A stretch of 64,000 nt of DNA, from assembly GCA_031002005.1 (NCBI GenBank), contig CM061918.1:60517478-60581477 (forward strand), in the 5' to 3' direction. The number at the start of each line of letters is the position of its first letter. Within the stretch, counting starts at the first letter, position 1. The notes beneath the pieces were generated by a model. The model was not told the DNA's origin, made no database searches, and saw nothing but the letters and a program-made list of their open reading frames with translations. Shown here piece by piece: positions 34,038 through 45,320 of the stretch. Origin of the DNA: Vandiemenella viatica. Its lineage: Eukaryota > Arthropoda > Insecta > Orthoptera > Morabidae. The translations under genes were made by a program, and so were the position numbers.

Positions 34038-34153
34038 TTTTAAAAAAAAATGCTTTACGTCTCTCAACAGCGAGGTCTTTAGAGACGGGAAAGGATGGAG
34101 GCAAGGAATGGGAAAGAATTCGGCCATGGCCTTTTTAAGGAAGCATCCCTTTA
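34038..34153 (-). mobile_element. SINE-B 3' half
   Basis: Complemented: GGATGCTTCCTTAAAAAGGC, CATGGCCGAATTC, GTCTCTAAAGACCTCGCTGT and TGAGAGACGTAAAGC plus an A-run. It stops where the Tc1 element begins, and the missing half is not found beyond it, so the SINE was already truncated or was lost on that side. Confidence 0.85.
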
Positions 34154-34155
34154 TA

Positions 34156-35565
34156 CACTCCTGGAAATTGAAATTAGAACACCGTGAATTCATTGTCCCA
34201 GGAATGGGAAACTTTATATACACATTCCTGGGGTCAGATACAACACGTGATCACACAGACAGAACCATAGGCACATAGACACAGGCAACATAGCATGCAC
34301 AATGTCGGCACTAGTACCGTGTATATCCTCCTTTCGCAGCAATGCAGGCTGCAATTCTCCCATGGAGACGATCGTAGAGGTGCTGGATGTAGTCCTGTGG
34401 AACGGCATGCCAAGCCATTTCCACCTGGCGCCTCAGCTGGACCAGCGTTCGTGCTGGACGTGCAGACCGTGTTAGACGACGTTTCATCCAGTCCCAAACA
34501 TGCTCAATGGGGGACAGATCCGGAGATCTCGCTGGCCAGGGTAGTTGACTTACACCTTCTAGAGCACGTTGGGTGGCACGGGATACATGTGGACGTGCAT
34601 TGTCCTGTTGGAACAGCATGTTCCCTTGCCGGTCTAGGAATGGTAGAACGATGGGTTCGATGACGGTTTGAATGTACCGTGCACTGTTCAGTGTCCCCTC
34701 GACGATCACCCGAGGTGTACGGCCAGTGTAGGAGATCGCTCCCCACACCATGATGCCGGGTGTTGGCCCTCTGTGCCTCGGTCGTATGCAGTCCTGATTG
34801 TGGCGCTCACCTGCACGGCGCCAAACACGCATACGACCATCATTGGCACCAAGGCAGAAGCGACTCTCATCACTGAAGACGACACGTCTCCATTCGTCCC
34901 TGTCGCGACACCACTGGAGGCGGGCTGCACGATGTTGGGGCGTGAGCGGAAGACGACCTAACGGTGCGCGTGACCGTAGCCCAGCTTCATGAAGACGGTT
35001 GCGAATGGTCCTCTCTGATACCCCAGGAGCAACAGTGTCCCTAATTTGCCGGGAAGTGGCGGTGCGGTCCCCTACGGCACTGCGTAGGATGCGACGGTCT
35101 GGCGTGCGTCCGTGCGTCGCTGCTGTCCGGACCCAGGTCGACGGGCACGTGCACCTTCCGCCGACCACTGGCGACAACATCGATGTACTGTGGAGACCTC
35201 GCGCCCCACATGTTGAGCAATTCGGCGGTACGTCCACCCGGCCTCGCGCATGCCCACTATACGCCCTCGCTCAAAGTCCGTCAGCTGCACATACGGTTCA
35301 CGTACACGCTGTCGCGGCATGCTACCAGTGTTAAAGACTGAGATGGAGCTCCGTATGCCACGGCAAACTGGCTGACACTGACTGCGGCGGTGCCCAACCG
35401 CTGCGCAGCCTAGCGCCCTTCGACGGCCAACACTGCTGTTCCTGGTGTGTCCGCTGTGCCGTGCGTTTGATCATTGCTTGTAAAGCCCTCTCGTAGTGTC
35501 CGGAGCAAGTATGGTGCGTCTTACACACCGGCGTCAATGTGTTCTTATTTCAATTTCCAGGAGTG
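34156..35565 (-). mobile_element. Tc1/mariner-superfamily transposon, near-complete
   Basis: Terminal inverted repeats CACTCCTGGAAATTGAAAT and its exact complement close the element. TA lies on each side (34154-34155, 35566-35567), the standard Tc1/mariner duplication. The element is 1410 bp long with a single transposase gene on the minus strand. It is strikingly GC-rich against AT-rich flanks. Confidence 0.95.
34311..35320 (-). pseudogene. Tc1-like transposase, one frameshift
   Basis: Starts with MPRQRVREPYVQLTDFERGR at 35320 and ends ...AAKGGYTRY at 34311. An N-terminal HTH pair comes first (GMREAGWTYRRIAQHVGREV, then STVHRCCRQW), then a GR-rich linker. After the linker the frame slips near 35100: the first frame ends as DARQTV... 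while the correct continuation, DRRILRSAVGDRTATSRQ, is in the next frame, consistent with loss of one base. The DDE domain follows: VFSDESRF (first D), FQQDNARPHVS (second D) and SPDLSPIEHVWDWM (E). I count 32 residues between the second D and the E, against 34 in classical Tc1. The span is 1010 nt, one base short of 337 codons. With all catalytic residues kept, it is recently dead, or the slip is a sequencing error. Confidence 0.93.
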
Positions 35566-35702
35566 TAATTAGGCTAGCCTGAAAGCTCGTGAGAAATGGC
35601 AGGTTGAACGGATTATAGTAAATCAAAGGTGTGTTTGTAAAATATTGTTTGTTTTCTGTACCTACGCACCTACAGTAAAGTGATCAATAGCGGTGTTCTA
35701 GA

Positions 35703-35767
35703 TGTGTTTTTCTGTGTTTCAGGTGAGTTCAGCTCTCCGCAACGCCTTCCAACAGGCTACGGTAAGG
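35703..35767 (+). promoter_or_regulatory. Juxtaposed 3'/5' splice-site motif; possible recursive splice site or 39-nt microexon
   Basis: A pyrimidine-rich tract (TGTGTTTTTCTGTGTTTCAG, ending at 35722) is followed at once by GTGAGT. This gives TTTCAG|GTGAGT, the arrangement of insect recursive splice sites. Thirty-nine bases later comes ACG|GTAAGG (35761/35762), so 35723-35761 could also be a 13-codon exon open in phase 0 (VSSALRNAFQQAT). No transcript evidence; inference only. Confidence 0.35.
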
Positions 35768-35924
35768 ACATCTCGCCTTAACAACACGTCGTGGTGGGTT
35801 ATTGTCAGACATCGCAGGTAACTTCCATCATTGAGCTCTGTAATGTGGAAGGCATGCAGTCTGGATCTTTTCAATGAAATGCTTCTTAGGTTTATGTGTA
35901 TGTAACGAAATGTATATATTATCC

Positions 35925-36940
35925 GCCAAACCCTATATCAGCCAAACTAGTTTGTTTTAGGCCAAACCGATTTATCCGGCGCGTGTCAGGAGATACTAGT
36001 TTAGCGTAGGACAATCTAATTTAAACTGAATAATTTTGGCTTAACTTGTTTGGCGTAGGCCGAACTGCTTTTGAATTGTTTTTGAGTACAATTAAGTTGA
36101 ATTGCTGCTACAGCGAAAATGTTACCAGCCAAACCCAATTTCTGAAGAAACTTGTTTGTTTCCTAACTGTTACCGGCCAACTTCGGTATTTAGTGCTAGT
36201 TCTTCCTAAGCATAAAAGAATCAACTAGTTTATTCTCATTTAAATTTTTCAGAAAAATCGCCACAAATTAAAAATGCCGAAATATGCTGTTTGGCCGCAT
36301 GTGTAAAACTGTAAAAATACCGCAAATATTGTCTGTACAAGGTTTATATCAACCTAAACCAGGGGTGTCCAACCCAAATGATATTACGGGAAACTTTGGA
36401 AATGCATCATAACTCCGCGGGCTGCATATAAAATCATAGATCCCCATATTAGATTTGGTCAAAATATAGACATTTTTTTGGAGTGAAAAATGGAAACATG
36501 AATGAATTATTATTATTATTGTGTTTCCTATTATTCATAAATGTAAATAAATATAATATATTACTAATGATACTCATACTTTCGACAGATAATTTTTGAA
36601 TATATAGATGCACAAATAATGTATTTTTTTAAATAAATTCATTTTCACTTCTTTAGCCATTATAAAATAAATATATTTTGTAAAAGTGTGATAAATCTCG
36701 CTAGCCGGAAAAATGTACAAGGTGGGCCACATGCGGCCCGCGAGCCACGGGTTGACCATCCCTGACCTAAACTGTTTTGCTCCTCCCCTAGGTTGAAATG
36801 CGGCATGGACCAGAAGATAAAGTTTTATCAAGTCTCTCGTAAATTCTGCGTCATCCATCTTCAAATGCTGTATTTGTACGTTATCGGTCAAAGGTGAGGA
36901 TAAACTAATTGATGCAATCACGCTTAGGAAGGCCTAGTTT
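35925..36940. repeat. Degenerate GCCAAAC / CTAGTTTGG-rich region
   Basis: Short, decayed variants of GCCAAACTAGTTTGG recur at about 35940-35960, 35990-36060, 36127-36150, 36172-36185 and 36935-36960, on both sides of a hAT MITE. They look like an old simple or tandem repeat. Weakly supported. Confidence 0.35.
36360..36764. mobile_element. hAT-type MITE with perfect 8-bp target duplication
   Basis: Ends CAGGGGTGTCCAACCC and GGGTTGACCATCCCTG are imperfect inverted repeats of the hAT (Charlie-like) type. Both sides carry ACCTAAAC (36352-36359, 36765-36772). The inside has the usual GCGGGCTGCAT / ATGCGGCCCGCGAGCC mirror and an AT-rich core. No coding capacity. Confidence 0.93.
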
Positions 36941-37141
36941 GGCGTTTTACAGCCTAGTTTGTCCTGAAATCGGGTGTGATATGAACCCGTATCCTCCTGA
37001 ATACCAGGCTATACCGTTATCGCATGAACATAAGAAAGGACTGTTATGTATAGTGCAAATTAAGCTGTATTTATAACTTACATCTCAAAATTTTCCCTAT
37101 CACTGCTAATAATGTAAAATGCAGAAATAATGTAACTTAAA

Positions 37142-37376
37142 ACACCGAGCGTGGTGGGTGAACCGTAATGCTCTGGCCTCGCACTTGGGAGGACGGGAGT
37201 TCGAATCCCCTTTCGGCCATCCATATTTTGGTTTTCCATGGTTTCCCCAAATCACTCCAGGCAAAGCCGAGTAGGATCCTTCAAAAGACTATTACTGAAT
37301 TCCTTCCAGTTCCTGGCCTCCCGTCGTTTCCCGCCTGTAATAACCTCGACGTCGACAAGGCATAAAGCCATAAGAC
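37142..37376 (+). mobile_element. SINE-A
   Basis: ACCGAGCGTGGTGGGTGAAC head, GAGTTCGAATCCCC B-box, CCCCAAATCACTCCAGGCAA core and an A-type tail (CTCGACGTCGACAAGGCATAAAGCCATAAG). Confidence 0.93.
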
Positions 37377-37659
37377 AGGCAACCAATGAATTCTTTGATC
37401 ACTATCATGTAGATAGAAAAGATGAGGAATTTTCATGATGCAAACAGTCACACACAAGTTCTTACTTTGTCGGCATTTAAATGATACAACAGTACCTCTT
37501 TTAGGTGATCATCAAACCTTAAATACTAAGTTCCGTTTTTCATTTTCCTAAAGAGTGTCTGGTTTGAAACGGATAAATTCACTCAGTAAACTAACTTGGT
37601 ACTCTGAACCAGTTTGTACAATGACTATAAGCTCTGCAGTTATATTTTACAACTGAGGT

Positions 37660-37916
37660 ACCGAACGTGGTGGGTGAACGGTTAACGTTCTGGCCTCGCA
37701 TTCGGGAGGACGCGGGTTCGAATTCCCGTCCGGGAATCCAGATTTCGGTTTTCCATGGTTTCCCAAATCACTCCAGGAAAATGCCGGGATGCTTCCTTCA
37801 AAAGGCCATGGCCGGATCCCTTCCCGTTCTGTGTCTCCCATTGAACCCCGTCTCTAATGACCACGCCGTTGACGAGGCGTAAAGCCCAAGCTAAAAAAAA
37901 AAAAAATAAAAAAATT
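37660..37916 (+). mobile_element. SINE-A with target-site duplication
   Basis: ACCGAACGTGGTGGGTGAAC, GGTTCGAATTCCCGTCC, full core, tail GTTGACGAGGCGTAAAGCCC, then an A-rich end. CAACTGAGGT (37650-37659) and CAATTGAGGT (37917-37926) flank it with one mismatch. Confidence 0.94.
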
Positions 37917-38222
37917 CAATTGAGGTTACGTCTCTTTATAATTGTTCCGCTAAAAATTTGTTTGCGTAGCGTAGTAGTGATGGAAATGTTTTTTCACTGT
38001 TATGTGACTTCAGCGTCGCTTTTCAAGCCTTTTATTACGTCTCCTGCCTGGCGTTTACTGCAGTTTGCTCAAAACAGTAAAACCTTATTCGCTCGCGCGG
38101 TTCAATTGCGCGAGTTTTACGATACCAAGTTCGCCTGCAGACTAGGTGCTATCGTCGAAACACCTCGCTACTGGAAACACTCAGCATGCAGTAGCCAATC
38201 ACAACCGACTCCATAACCGTAA

Positions 38223-38249
38223 ATATATATATATATATATATATATATA
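38223..38249. repeat. (TA)n microsatellite
   Basis: Uninterrupted TA run. Confidence 0.95.
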
Positions 38250-38379
38250 GAGCGAGAAAAAGCGACCATTAATGTGTCAGTACCAGGTTATCTATTAAAT
38301 TGAATGCACTATAAACAGTAAAAGTTTTTTTTTGTTGATAAATTAGAAAACAAATTATTTTTAAATAGAGTTCCATTAT

Positions 38380-38545
38380 AAGTTTTGCGAAATCGTATTC
38401 CAGCTCTATACTAGCTGCATGTGTCCTTCAGGTTCCTGATATGCCGGACTTTAATATAAACTAAGTTTTGCGAAATCGTTTTCCAGCTCTATACTAGCTG
38501 CATGTGTCCTTCAGGTTCCTGATATGCCGGACATTAATATAAACT
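38380..38545. repeat. 83-bp tandem duplication
   Basis: AAGTTTTGCGAAATCGT begins both units (38380, 38463). The copies differ at only about two positions by eye, so the duplication is recent. Confidence 0.97.
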
Positions 38546-40319
38546 GAATAATTGGATCAAGCGTAATAAGCATAAGTAATTTTTAATTTACTGTAAACAT
38601 CTTTGTGCTTTAAGACATACTCACAAAAGATAACTTTACTACTACCTAGATTCTGTTTATAATGACACAGTGGTCATATTGGTGCTTTATTCCATATCAG
38701 CGTTTAACGAAATGTGATTTTTTTCGTTTAATGTTACGGAAATTATAGTTTTCCTTGAGACCACGGATTTAATCTTCACCAAAGTTTACGCTAAGTGATA
38801 TAATTCTGTAATTTATCATGGGTTAATAAATAATCATCTCCAAGTATTAATAAGAATCTATTTTAATGTAGATTTAATTGCTTAAATTTCACATAATTGT
38901 TTAAAATATGGGTGGAACAAAAAGAACTTTCAGACATTAGTATGAAAATCGAATCTAAGGTAATATCTAAAACAAGGGAAAGTTTTTAGATGACTTTTTT
39001 GCTTATCGACGTTAATATTTGATATTAGAATAAAGGGGTAAAGCATTTCTGCACATAACAGGACCCACACATGCAAAGCAACAGGAAAATATTAGGGGTA
39101 TATATTAATGAAAAACATACAAATTTCAGGTGAAAAAAAGAATAGTGTCTAGGAAATTTTTGAAAATTAAAAAGAGGAATTATTAGAAAATAAGTTTGTT
39201 TGAAAATGGTATTTGTATATGGTATTTAGGCAACAGCGTTCATAAATCGTGAATGAAAAGAAAATCCCAAAATTTTTGGGTATCAGCTGGTTGTCATCTC
39301 TTATTTGATAACCATAAAGATTATATAAAGGCCCTGTAATTATTTCACTTCTCCAACGATGTTTCGAAATTTTATTTTATGATCCTGTGAGAAATAAAGT
39401 AGTGCATGATTAGAAATTTCTTAAGTGAATGGTTCGGGAGTTTTGTGGGAGTGAATCCGTAAGGGCTCTGTTTTTCTATCTCAATGGACGGAATTATAAA
39501 AATCTTTAATTTCATTGAAAGACCGTAAGTAGAAACGTTGGTAATACTTTAAAAGTCTTTTGCCAACATCGGAACTAAATAATTGCATATCGGAAATCAT
39601 GGCTTGATGATCACTTAGTCCAACAAACTGAACGAGACATTTGGAATTTTGTCGATCTCTCTAACACGTACCTTTTGCCCTATTCTCAGTCAAGCTTGAC
39701 CAATTATTTTAACATAGTTAGAACTGTTAATTACTGTCTGTGTTTATTAGTATACGACAAGTTAAGATAAATTTCTATAAAAAAAGGATGGAAGCAGATA
39801 AAAAAATTTAAACAAAAAAAAGTTAGTTGTTGTTTTATCCGTTTATTTCTTATTGTAATTAGGATAAACCACTGATAGGTATAAAAGATGGCTTCAATCA
39901 TCAATCGACAACCTTATTTAGGGATCAACTTTTGTCTGCAACTTCCTCCCTAACAGTATCGTCGTTCAACATTTGTAAAAGTAATTGTTTGATGTAACCA
40001 CTCATCTCATTTATATAAACATATAGGTCCTCAGAATAACTGAACTGGACGTAGTGGTTTTAGAGGTGTTAAAAAATGCCAGTACCGAATTAGAAATACG
40101 GGACAGAAAATCAAGTTAGATTCTGAAACTAAAATGGGATATATTTCATGGATGTAGTGCTATGACCGTTATTGATTCAAACATAGTGTGGGAGTTGGTT
40201 GTAAAAGGCTTTAACAGACGTGAGTTGCAGCTGAGAAACAACAGTGCATTCCTTTTCTTCGTACTGCAATAATTCAAAGAAGGAAAATTTGATTGATAAT
40301 TTGTCACGGGTATCGTGAA

Positions 40320-40376
40320 ATGAATCCAGCCGAATGGGTGTTGCTTCCTTGAAAAGACCGTGGCTGAATTAAAAAA
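40320..40376 (+). mobile_element. SINE fragment
   Basis: GCTTCCTTGAAAAGACCGTG and GCTGAATT match the SINE middle. The fragment ends exactly where the long foldback starts. Confidence 0.6.
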
Positions 40377-40844
40377 AAAATTGTAGTTTAAAAAACTAAA
40401 AACACGCTTTCGTAGTAATGTGAACTAAAAGGTTAAAAATAATCTTTAAATATAAAGATTTTGTTTAACAGTGATAGGACGTCCCACAATTCAGGATAAA
40501 TTAATTTTTTTGACTAAGCTTAAAGTCACTGATTACAAAATTAACTTTAATGTAAAAAAGCATGGGGTGTTATATCAGTTGTCGTATATTTTTTTGTCGT
40601 TGGCTGTTTGTAAAGGTAGAGTCATTGTCAAAAGTTATGTAGAGAGCACCCCACGCTTTTTTACATTAAAGTTAATTTTTTAATCAGTGACTTTATTCTT
40701 TAAGCTTATTCAAAAAAATTAATTTATCCTGAGTTGTGGGACGTCCTATCAATGTTAAGCAAAATCTTTATATTTAAAGATTATTTTTAACCTTTTAGTT
40801 CACATTACTACGAAAGCGTGTTTTTAGTTTTTTAAACTACAATT
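40377..40844. repeat. Long near-perfect foldback (~195-bp arms)
   Basis: Left arm 40377-40572 and right arm 40645-40844 are reverse complements with only a handful of mismatches and one ~7-base insertion in the right arm (near 40690). The loop is ~72 bp. The outer ends read AAAATTGTAGTTTAAAAAAC and its complement; both arms carry a GGACGTCCCACAA motif. No target duplication or coding capacity was seen. A decayed extra copy of part of the arm lies at 40849-40890. Confidence 0.95.
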
Positions 40845-41407
40845 TTATTTTTAACTTTTTAGTTCAGATAGTTTCAAAAGTATGTTTCCTACTGTTGGCT
40901 TTTCTTCGCCATTCTCTCTTTTTCTTTGTGTTGTAGTTTCTATTTTTAATTATTATTTCCATGAGTTAAATAAAATTAAATGGTCAGCTCAGCCAGAGGT
41001 CCAAGAGCAGGGTAAATGTGGAAGACTACTTTTCTATAATAGTACGAAGTAATGTTTCGAATACTCACTATTCAACATCACGTTAAGCGACTGCAGACAG
41101 AGAAACCTTTAGGTATAGGAGACAGTGGAAGACGATCGTCTTCAGCAACCAAGGCTCGTAAATCACACCCGCGAAACTGGAAATGGTCCCCAACGATGAT
41201 GATGATGATGGCTATATTGGGCGGGAAATCTCCGAAGGGTCTGGCCGCCAATTGACGAAGGTTTCTCGAATTGACGCAGTGCTTATGCACTAATGTCGCG
41301 GCTGCATTTGCCTAACTCGGTAATCCCATCAAGTATAGGGTACCTGCAGTTTAACATGAAATCCGAACCATGAATTATCCTAATCTTTTCCATTTATAAT
41401 ATCCGCA

Positions 41408-41480
41408 AAAATTCGAACCGAAATCGGGATTCGAGCAGGGAACGTCTGTTCGCCAGTCACGCCCCTTAACCAATGGCGAT
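41408..41480 (-). mobile_element. tRNA-like SINE head
   Basis: Complemented: GCCATTGGTTAAGGGGCGTG (A-box-like) and CCCTGCTCGAATCCCGATTT (B-box). The spacing fits a tRNA-derived promoter; the cloverleaf is not convincing and a SINE fragment is likelier than a tRNA gene. Confidence 0.45.
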
Positions 41481-41519
41481 GCGGAAAGTGGGTGAAAATG
41501 AGCCACATCTGTCATAACA

Positions 41520-42265
41520 CGGTTAAATTAATTTATTCTTTCTGTCAAAGTAATGAGATTACCAAGACATAGATACGAAATTATTGGATTGTCATCGGTT
41601 CTTAATACATGTACAAAATTTAAGACAATTCGGACTTTCTGAAGTGGGTGAAAATTGAACTGAAATTTTCCATTACATTCAACCACTTTTAAAGTTGTTT
41701 CTGACAACGCAGTGAGAGTGAAATTATTCAACTTTTATCAGTTCTTAATAAGTGTACAAAATTTCAAACGATTCGGACGTCAGGATGCGGGTAAACACTG
41801 AGATGAAAGATTCCATTACACGCAACCATTTTTCTATATTAAATAACGAGAATAGCAGGACGTTGCTAAGAGACTGCTGTATTGCCAACGGTTCTTAAAA
41901 CTTGTGCAATTTTTTTCTGTTTTTATTGTCAAAGTAATGAGAATATCAAGATATAGCTAAGAAAGTATTGTATTGTAATCAGTTATCAATACATGAGCAA
42001 AATTTTAAACAATTCGGACATCTGGAATTGGGTTAAAATTAAATTGCAAAATTTCACGACATTCAACCATTTTTCTGTTGTTACTGTCAAAGTAATGAGA
42101 ATATCAAGATATAGCTATGAAATTATTGTATTGTCACCAGCTCTTAATATGTGTGCCAAATTTCAAATAGTTCGGACATCTGGAAGTGGGTCAAAATGGA
42201 GTTGTAAAATTCCATTACATTCATACATACATACATACAAGTCAAGCTAATATAAAGCGTGTAAA
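41520..42265 (+). repeat. ~150-bp internally repeated element ending in (ATAC)n
   Basis: Four diverged units share GTCAAAGTAATGAGA(A/T)TA(T/C)CAAGA.ATAG, TTCTTAATA..TGTACAAAATTT and CATTACATTCAACCA. The anchor TTAATA(C/A).TGT starts near 41600, 41744, 41985 and 42140. The last unit runs into CATACATACATACATACAAG, TCAAGCTAATATAAAGCG and GTGTAAAAA, a 3' end style familiar from arthropod repeats. Class unresolved. Confidence 0.65.
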
Positions 42266-43130
42266 AAAAGAAGGAAATAGAAATTGTCATGCTTGGTATT
42301 GAAAAAAATGTAAATCGAAGTAAACACTTTTTGGATAAATTTTTGACTCACATTGGTGAAGTAGAAGACAAAACACGCATAGTGTTAAGGAGAATAAATG
42401 TTAAAAACAGGTAGCATTGTTTAGCTATATTAAATGCGATATTTCTGTTAGCCGCATTACAGGTACAGAACTTGAATATCTGGTGATACGACCGAAATAG
42501 AGGACGACGGTAAGGACAATAAGTAGAAACTAACACTTAGCAAAAATGTAAGTTTTGTCGAGTACCACTTGAAATATCTAGATATCATAAGTAGAGTGAA
42601 AAATCATCTTTCTAGACACAGCTCGGAACAGAAACATAGAGAAATCTCGTTATTTCTTGTAAGTGCAGGCATACCACTCAACCTCTTTTCTGTACATTTT
42701 CTGTATCTTTTTGATTTTTTTTCAATTTTTTTGGTAGTTAACGTTTGTATATAATATTTGCTACGTAGTTTATACAGCGCTTCAGCAAGTAATACAAAGT
42801 TTACATGTAATACATTAATGGCAGTTTCAAAAATCAGTCATTTTAATTTCTAATTATAATTCGGACTAGAAGTACAATCGTGTACTATTGATCTTAAATT
42901 CTCTTCCTCTACTTACGTAATTTCCTTTTGACGTTCTTCCATGATTATTACATTTGATAATATAGCAACATGACTAATAAACTCTGGTGCAACGTTTCCT
43001 AAATTTTCTCTTCATGTTGTTACCATTAACATGCTACTTGTTTATTTTTGACATGATCCCTCAAAATCGCTTCAGCGGAGTCTGAACTGCACTCAGCAAG
43101 CACTCAAACAACCCACCGTTTCGACCGCGA

Positions 43131-43186
43131 TCATTCCTTCAAAAGGACATGGCCGAATTCCTTCCCAATCCTTGTCCCCAGTCGAT
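43131..43186 (+). mobile_element. SINE fragment
   Basis: CATTCCTTCAAAAGGACATG, GCCGAATTCCTTCCC and CCTTGTCCCCAGTC correspond to the middle-to-late SINE body. Confidence 0.75.
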
Positions 43187-44547
43187 AACAAAAATAATTA
43201 TATTTCTATGTTCATAACACTTCTTTGTCTGTAAAGTTTTTTTTCCTTGCCGCTTTCACCATTCTTTTATCAGTAATTAACCTACAACATCGGTTCCAGT
43301 CCCCGCCATGGAATTTAGCGACAATGCCTTAGTCGCATCGTGTTCGTAGAAGCAGCTGTTAGAAACTCCATGTCTAAAACGTTCCTAGCCAATCGGAGTT
43401 GATACTACAGTTCAATACTCCGTTGACCCATTCTGCCAGCATTAAACGTGAGAACCAATTTCACGGTATCGAATTGGCAGAACACTGTACGGTGCGATCG
43501 TGCACTGCGGGCCAGCATGCACTGCTTCTGGCAGGGGAACACTGTACTGCCTGTCTGCCTACTGCGTAGGGGTGGCTGAGCTCCCGTCTCGTGCAAACAT
43601 ATACAGTTAGTATTTCGTCACTTGCAGTTGCTCAAAACTTCGTCAGCTTGGACTGTTATTGTGGACAAAACTCTCTTAAACCAAAATGGTCAAGAATTAA
43701 AGAACTACACCATACGTGACCCCGTGTGTCTGTAGTCAATTGCAAATAGTATACAATGGAGAACAGAAAACACCGGATGATCTAAAATCACACTTGAGCT
43801 AGGTGTATGGCCTAAGAGAATCTAAATGCCACTAAAAAAAAACTCTGTAACTACAGTTCTGAACAATATAATGCCGCTCGTACGATGAAATTATTATAAA
43901 CAGACTGTAAGAAGTAACTTAACTCTTTATGTTTACTAATTTCTATACTCTTCTATTTCAATTCCTCAGCTTTTCGAAGACCATTTTTCCCGCTGCATTA
44001 CAAGCTTTGCATTACTCAAAAACCAATCAACATCTGACTAGCAACTTTATCGTAAATCGCGGTCACATAAAAGTTATCTTATATTTATAAGTTTTACGAC
44101 ATCACATCAAATTGAAACATCATATTTATGGAAATTCCATCAATATCCAAACAGTAATTTTTGAACAAATCGCGTTCAGCAAGAACTTATCCTAATTTTC
44201 TCATTTTTTGAACTCAAATTCAAGTGAAACGTATACTGTTTTACCTGCGAAAGCATTAATCGAAATATTATGAATATTTTTGGATGACAGTGATACTAAC
44301 ATTCATTGTGAGAACTGTTTGCAGCAGCGGTACGAATTTTCTTAACTCTGTGTATTAGCTTAAATAAGATATTTCGAGGGAGATTTGGAAGTAATTTATT
44401 TCACTTGCACAATGTATTCTTCTGCCTCATAGCTCCAGTTGATGTGTTTGAATGTTCTTTTCAGTAAATCTTTAACACCTTTAATAACTGTGGTTATACC
44501 ACCGTATTCGATTTTCGTGAATCGGTTCGTACCTGTTCACATTAAAC

Positions 44548-44550
<3 letters not shown>

Positions 44551-44590
<40 letters not shown>
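44551..44590. repeat. (AT)20 microsatellite
   Basis: Forty bases of uninterrupted AT dinucleotide. Confidence 0.97.
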
Positions 44591-44594
<4 letters not shown>

Positions 44595-45039
44595 GTTTAT
44601 TTAGCCTCTCATGGTATCATCATATCAGGACTGCTTAAGGGGAAAACGGTACAAACTAAAGAGTAGTGAAGGCTGAAGAGACCCATTAAAACAGATACAA
44701 AATAATATTAATGAAGGCAGAATAATTATGTAAAACAGTATAAATTAGTACAATTGAATTCCAAGAATAAGTTATAGGAGAAAGAATAGGTTTGTTCAAC
44801 TAGTGCTGGACAAGTAATGCTTTCTAAAAGCGTTTTTAAAAGTACCGATTTCTTTCTTTAATGTGTTTCTTAGTAGTATTCAGGGGGAAGATCATTCCAC
44901 AGTCTATCCTTAAATGAAGGAATCGACAAGGATTTTGGAGATATTGGAAGAGAAGGTATCCCGCTGATTATTATTTTTTTCGTTATTTTATCTTAATTCT
45001 ATTTCATTTTTTCTTTGATCTCAATGCTTACATCAGAAT

Positions 45040-45225
45040 ACTGGAGGTGGTAGAGGATTGGGTATCAGAAACTGGGAGGAATTTGATCATGGCTTCTTCA
45101 AGAAACTATCCAGGCAAAAGTCTGAATGTATTTCGGGAAACCATGGAAAACCAAAGTATGGATAGTCGGACTGGGATTCAAACCTGCTACCGCCCACTCC
45201 CCCATCACGCTTGGTTTGTCGATTG
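45040..45225 (-). mobile_element. SINE, decayed
   Basis: Complemented: AAACCAAGCGTGATGGGGGA head, GGTTTGAATCCCAGTCCGAC B-box, TTTGGTTTTCCATGGTTTCC and CCATGATCAAATTCCTCCCAG. Tail too decayed to subtype. Confidence 0.8.
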
Positions 45226-45320
45226 GAGATTCGTGTAGTAACATTTCCCTGTTTAGCGTTCCTAGAAACATGTTTTTTTTTTTTAAAGAGCTGTTTGATA
45301 CCTAGTCTTGTATTTTCTTA

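Larger units (their letters stand above)
37917..40319. other. AT-rich spacer
   Basis: Apart from a (TA)n run (38223-38249) and an 83-bp duplication (38380-38545), nothing is recognised. Confidence 0.5.
42266..45039. other. AT-rich spacer
   Basis: Apart from a SINE fragment (43131-43186) and an (AT)n run (44551-44590), nothing is recognised. 43380-43600 is slightly GC-richer, without coding features. Confidence 0.45.

Noticed and set aside
34504..34992. Additional ORFs within the Tc1 element
   Set aside because: Alternative-frame shadows of the GC-rich transposase gene.
41197..41213. (GAT)n as a LINE 3' tail
   Set aside because: Too short, and no LINE coding sequence adjoins it.
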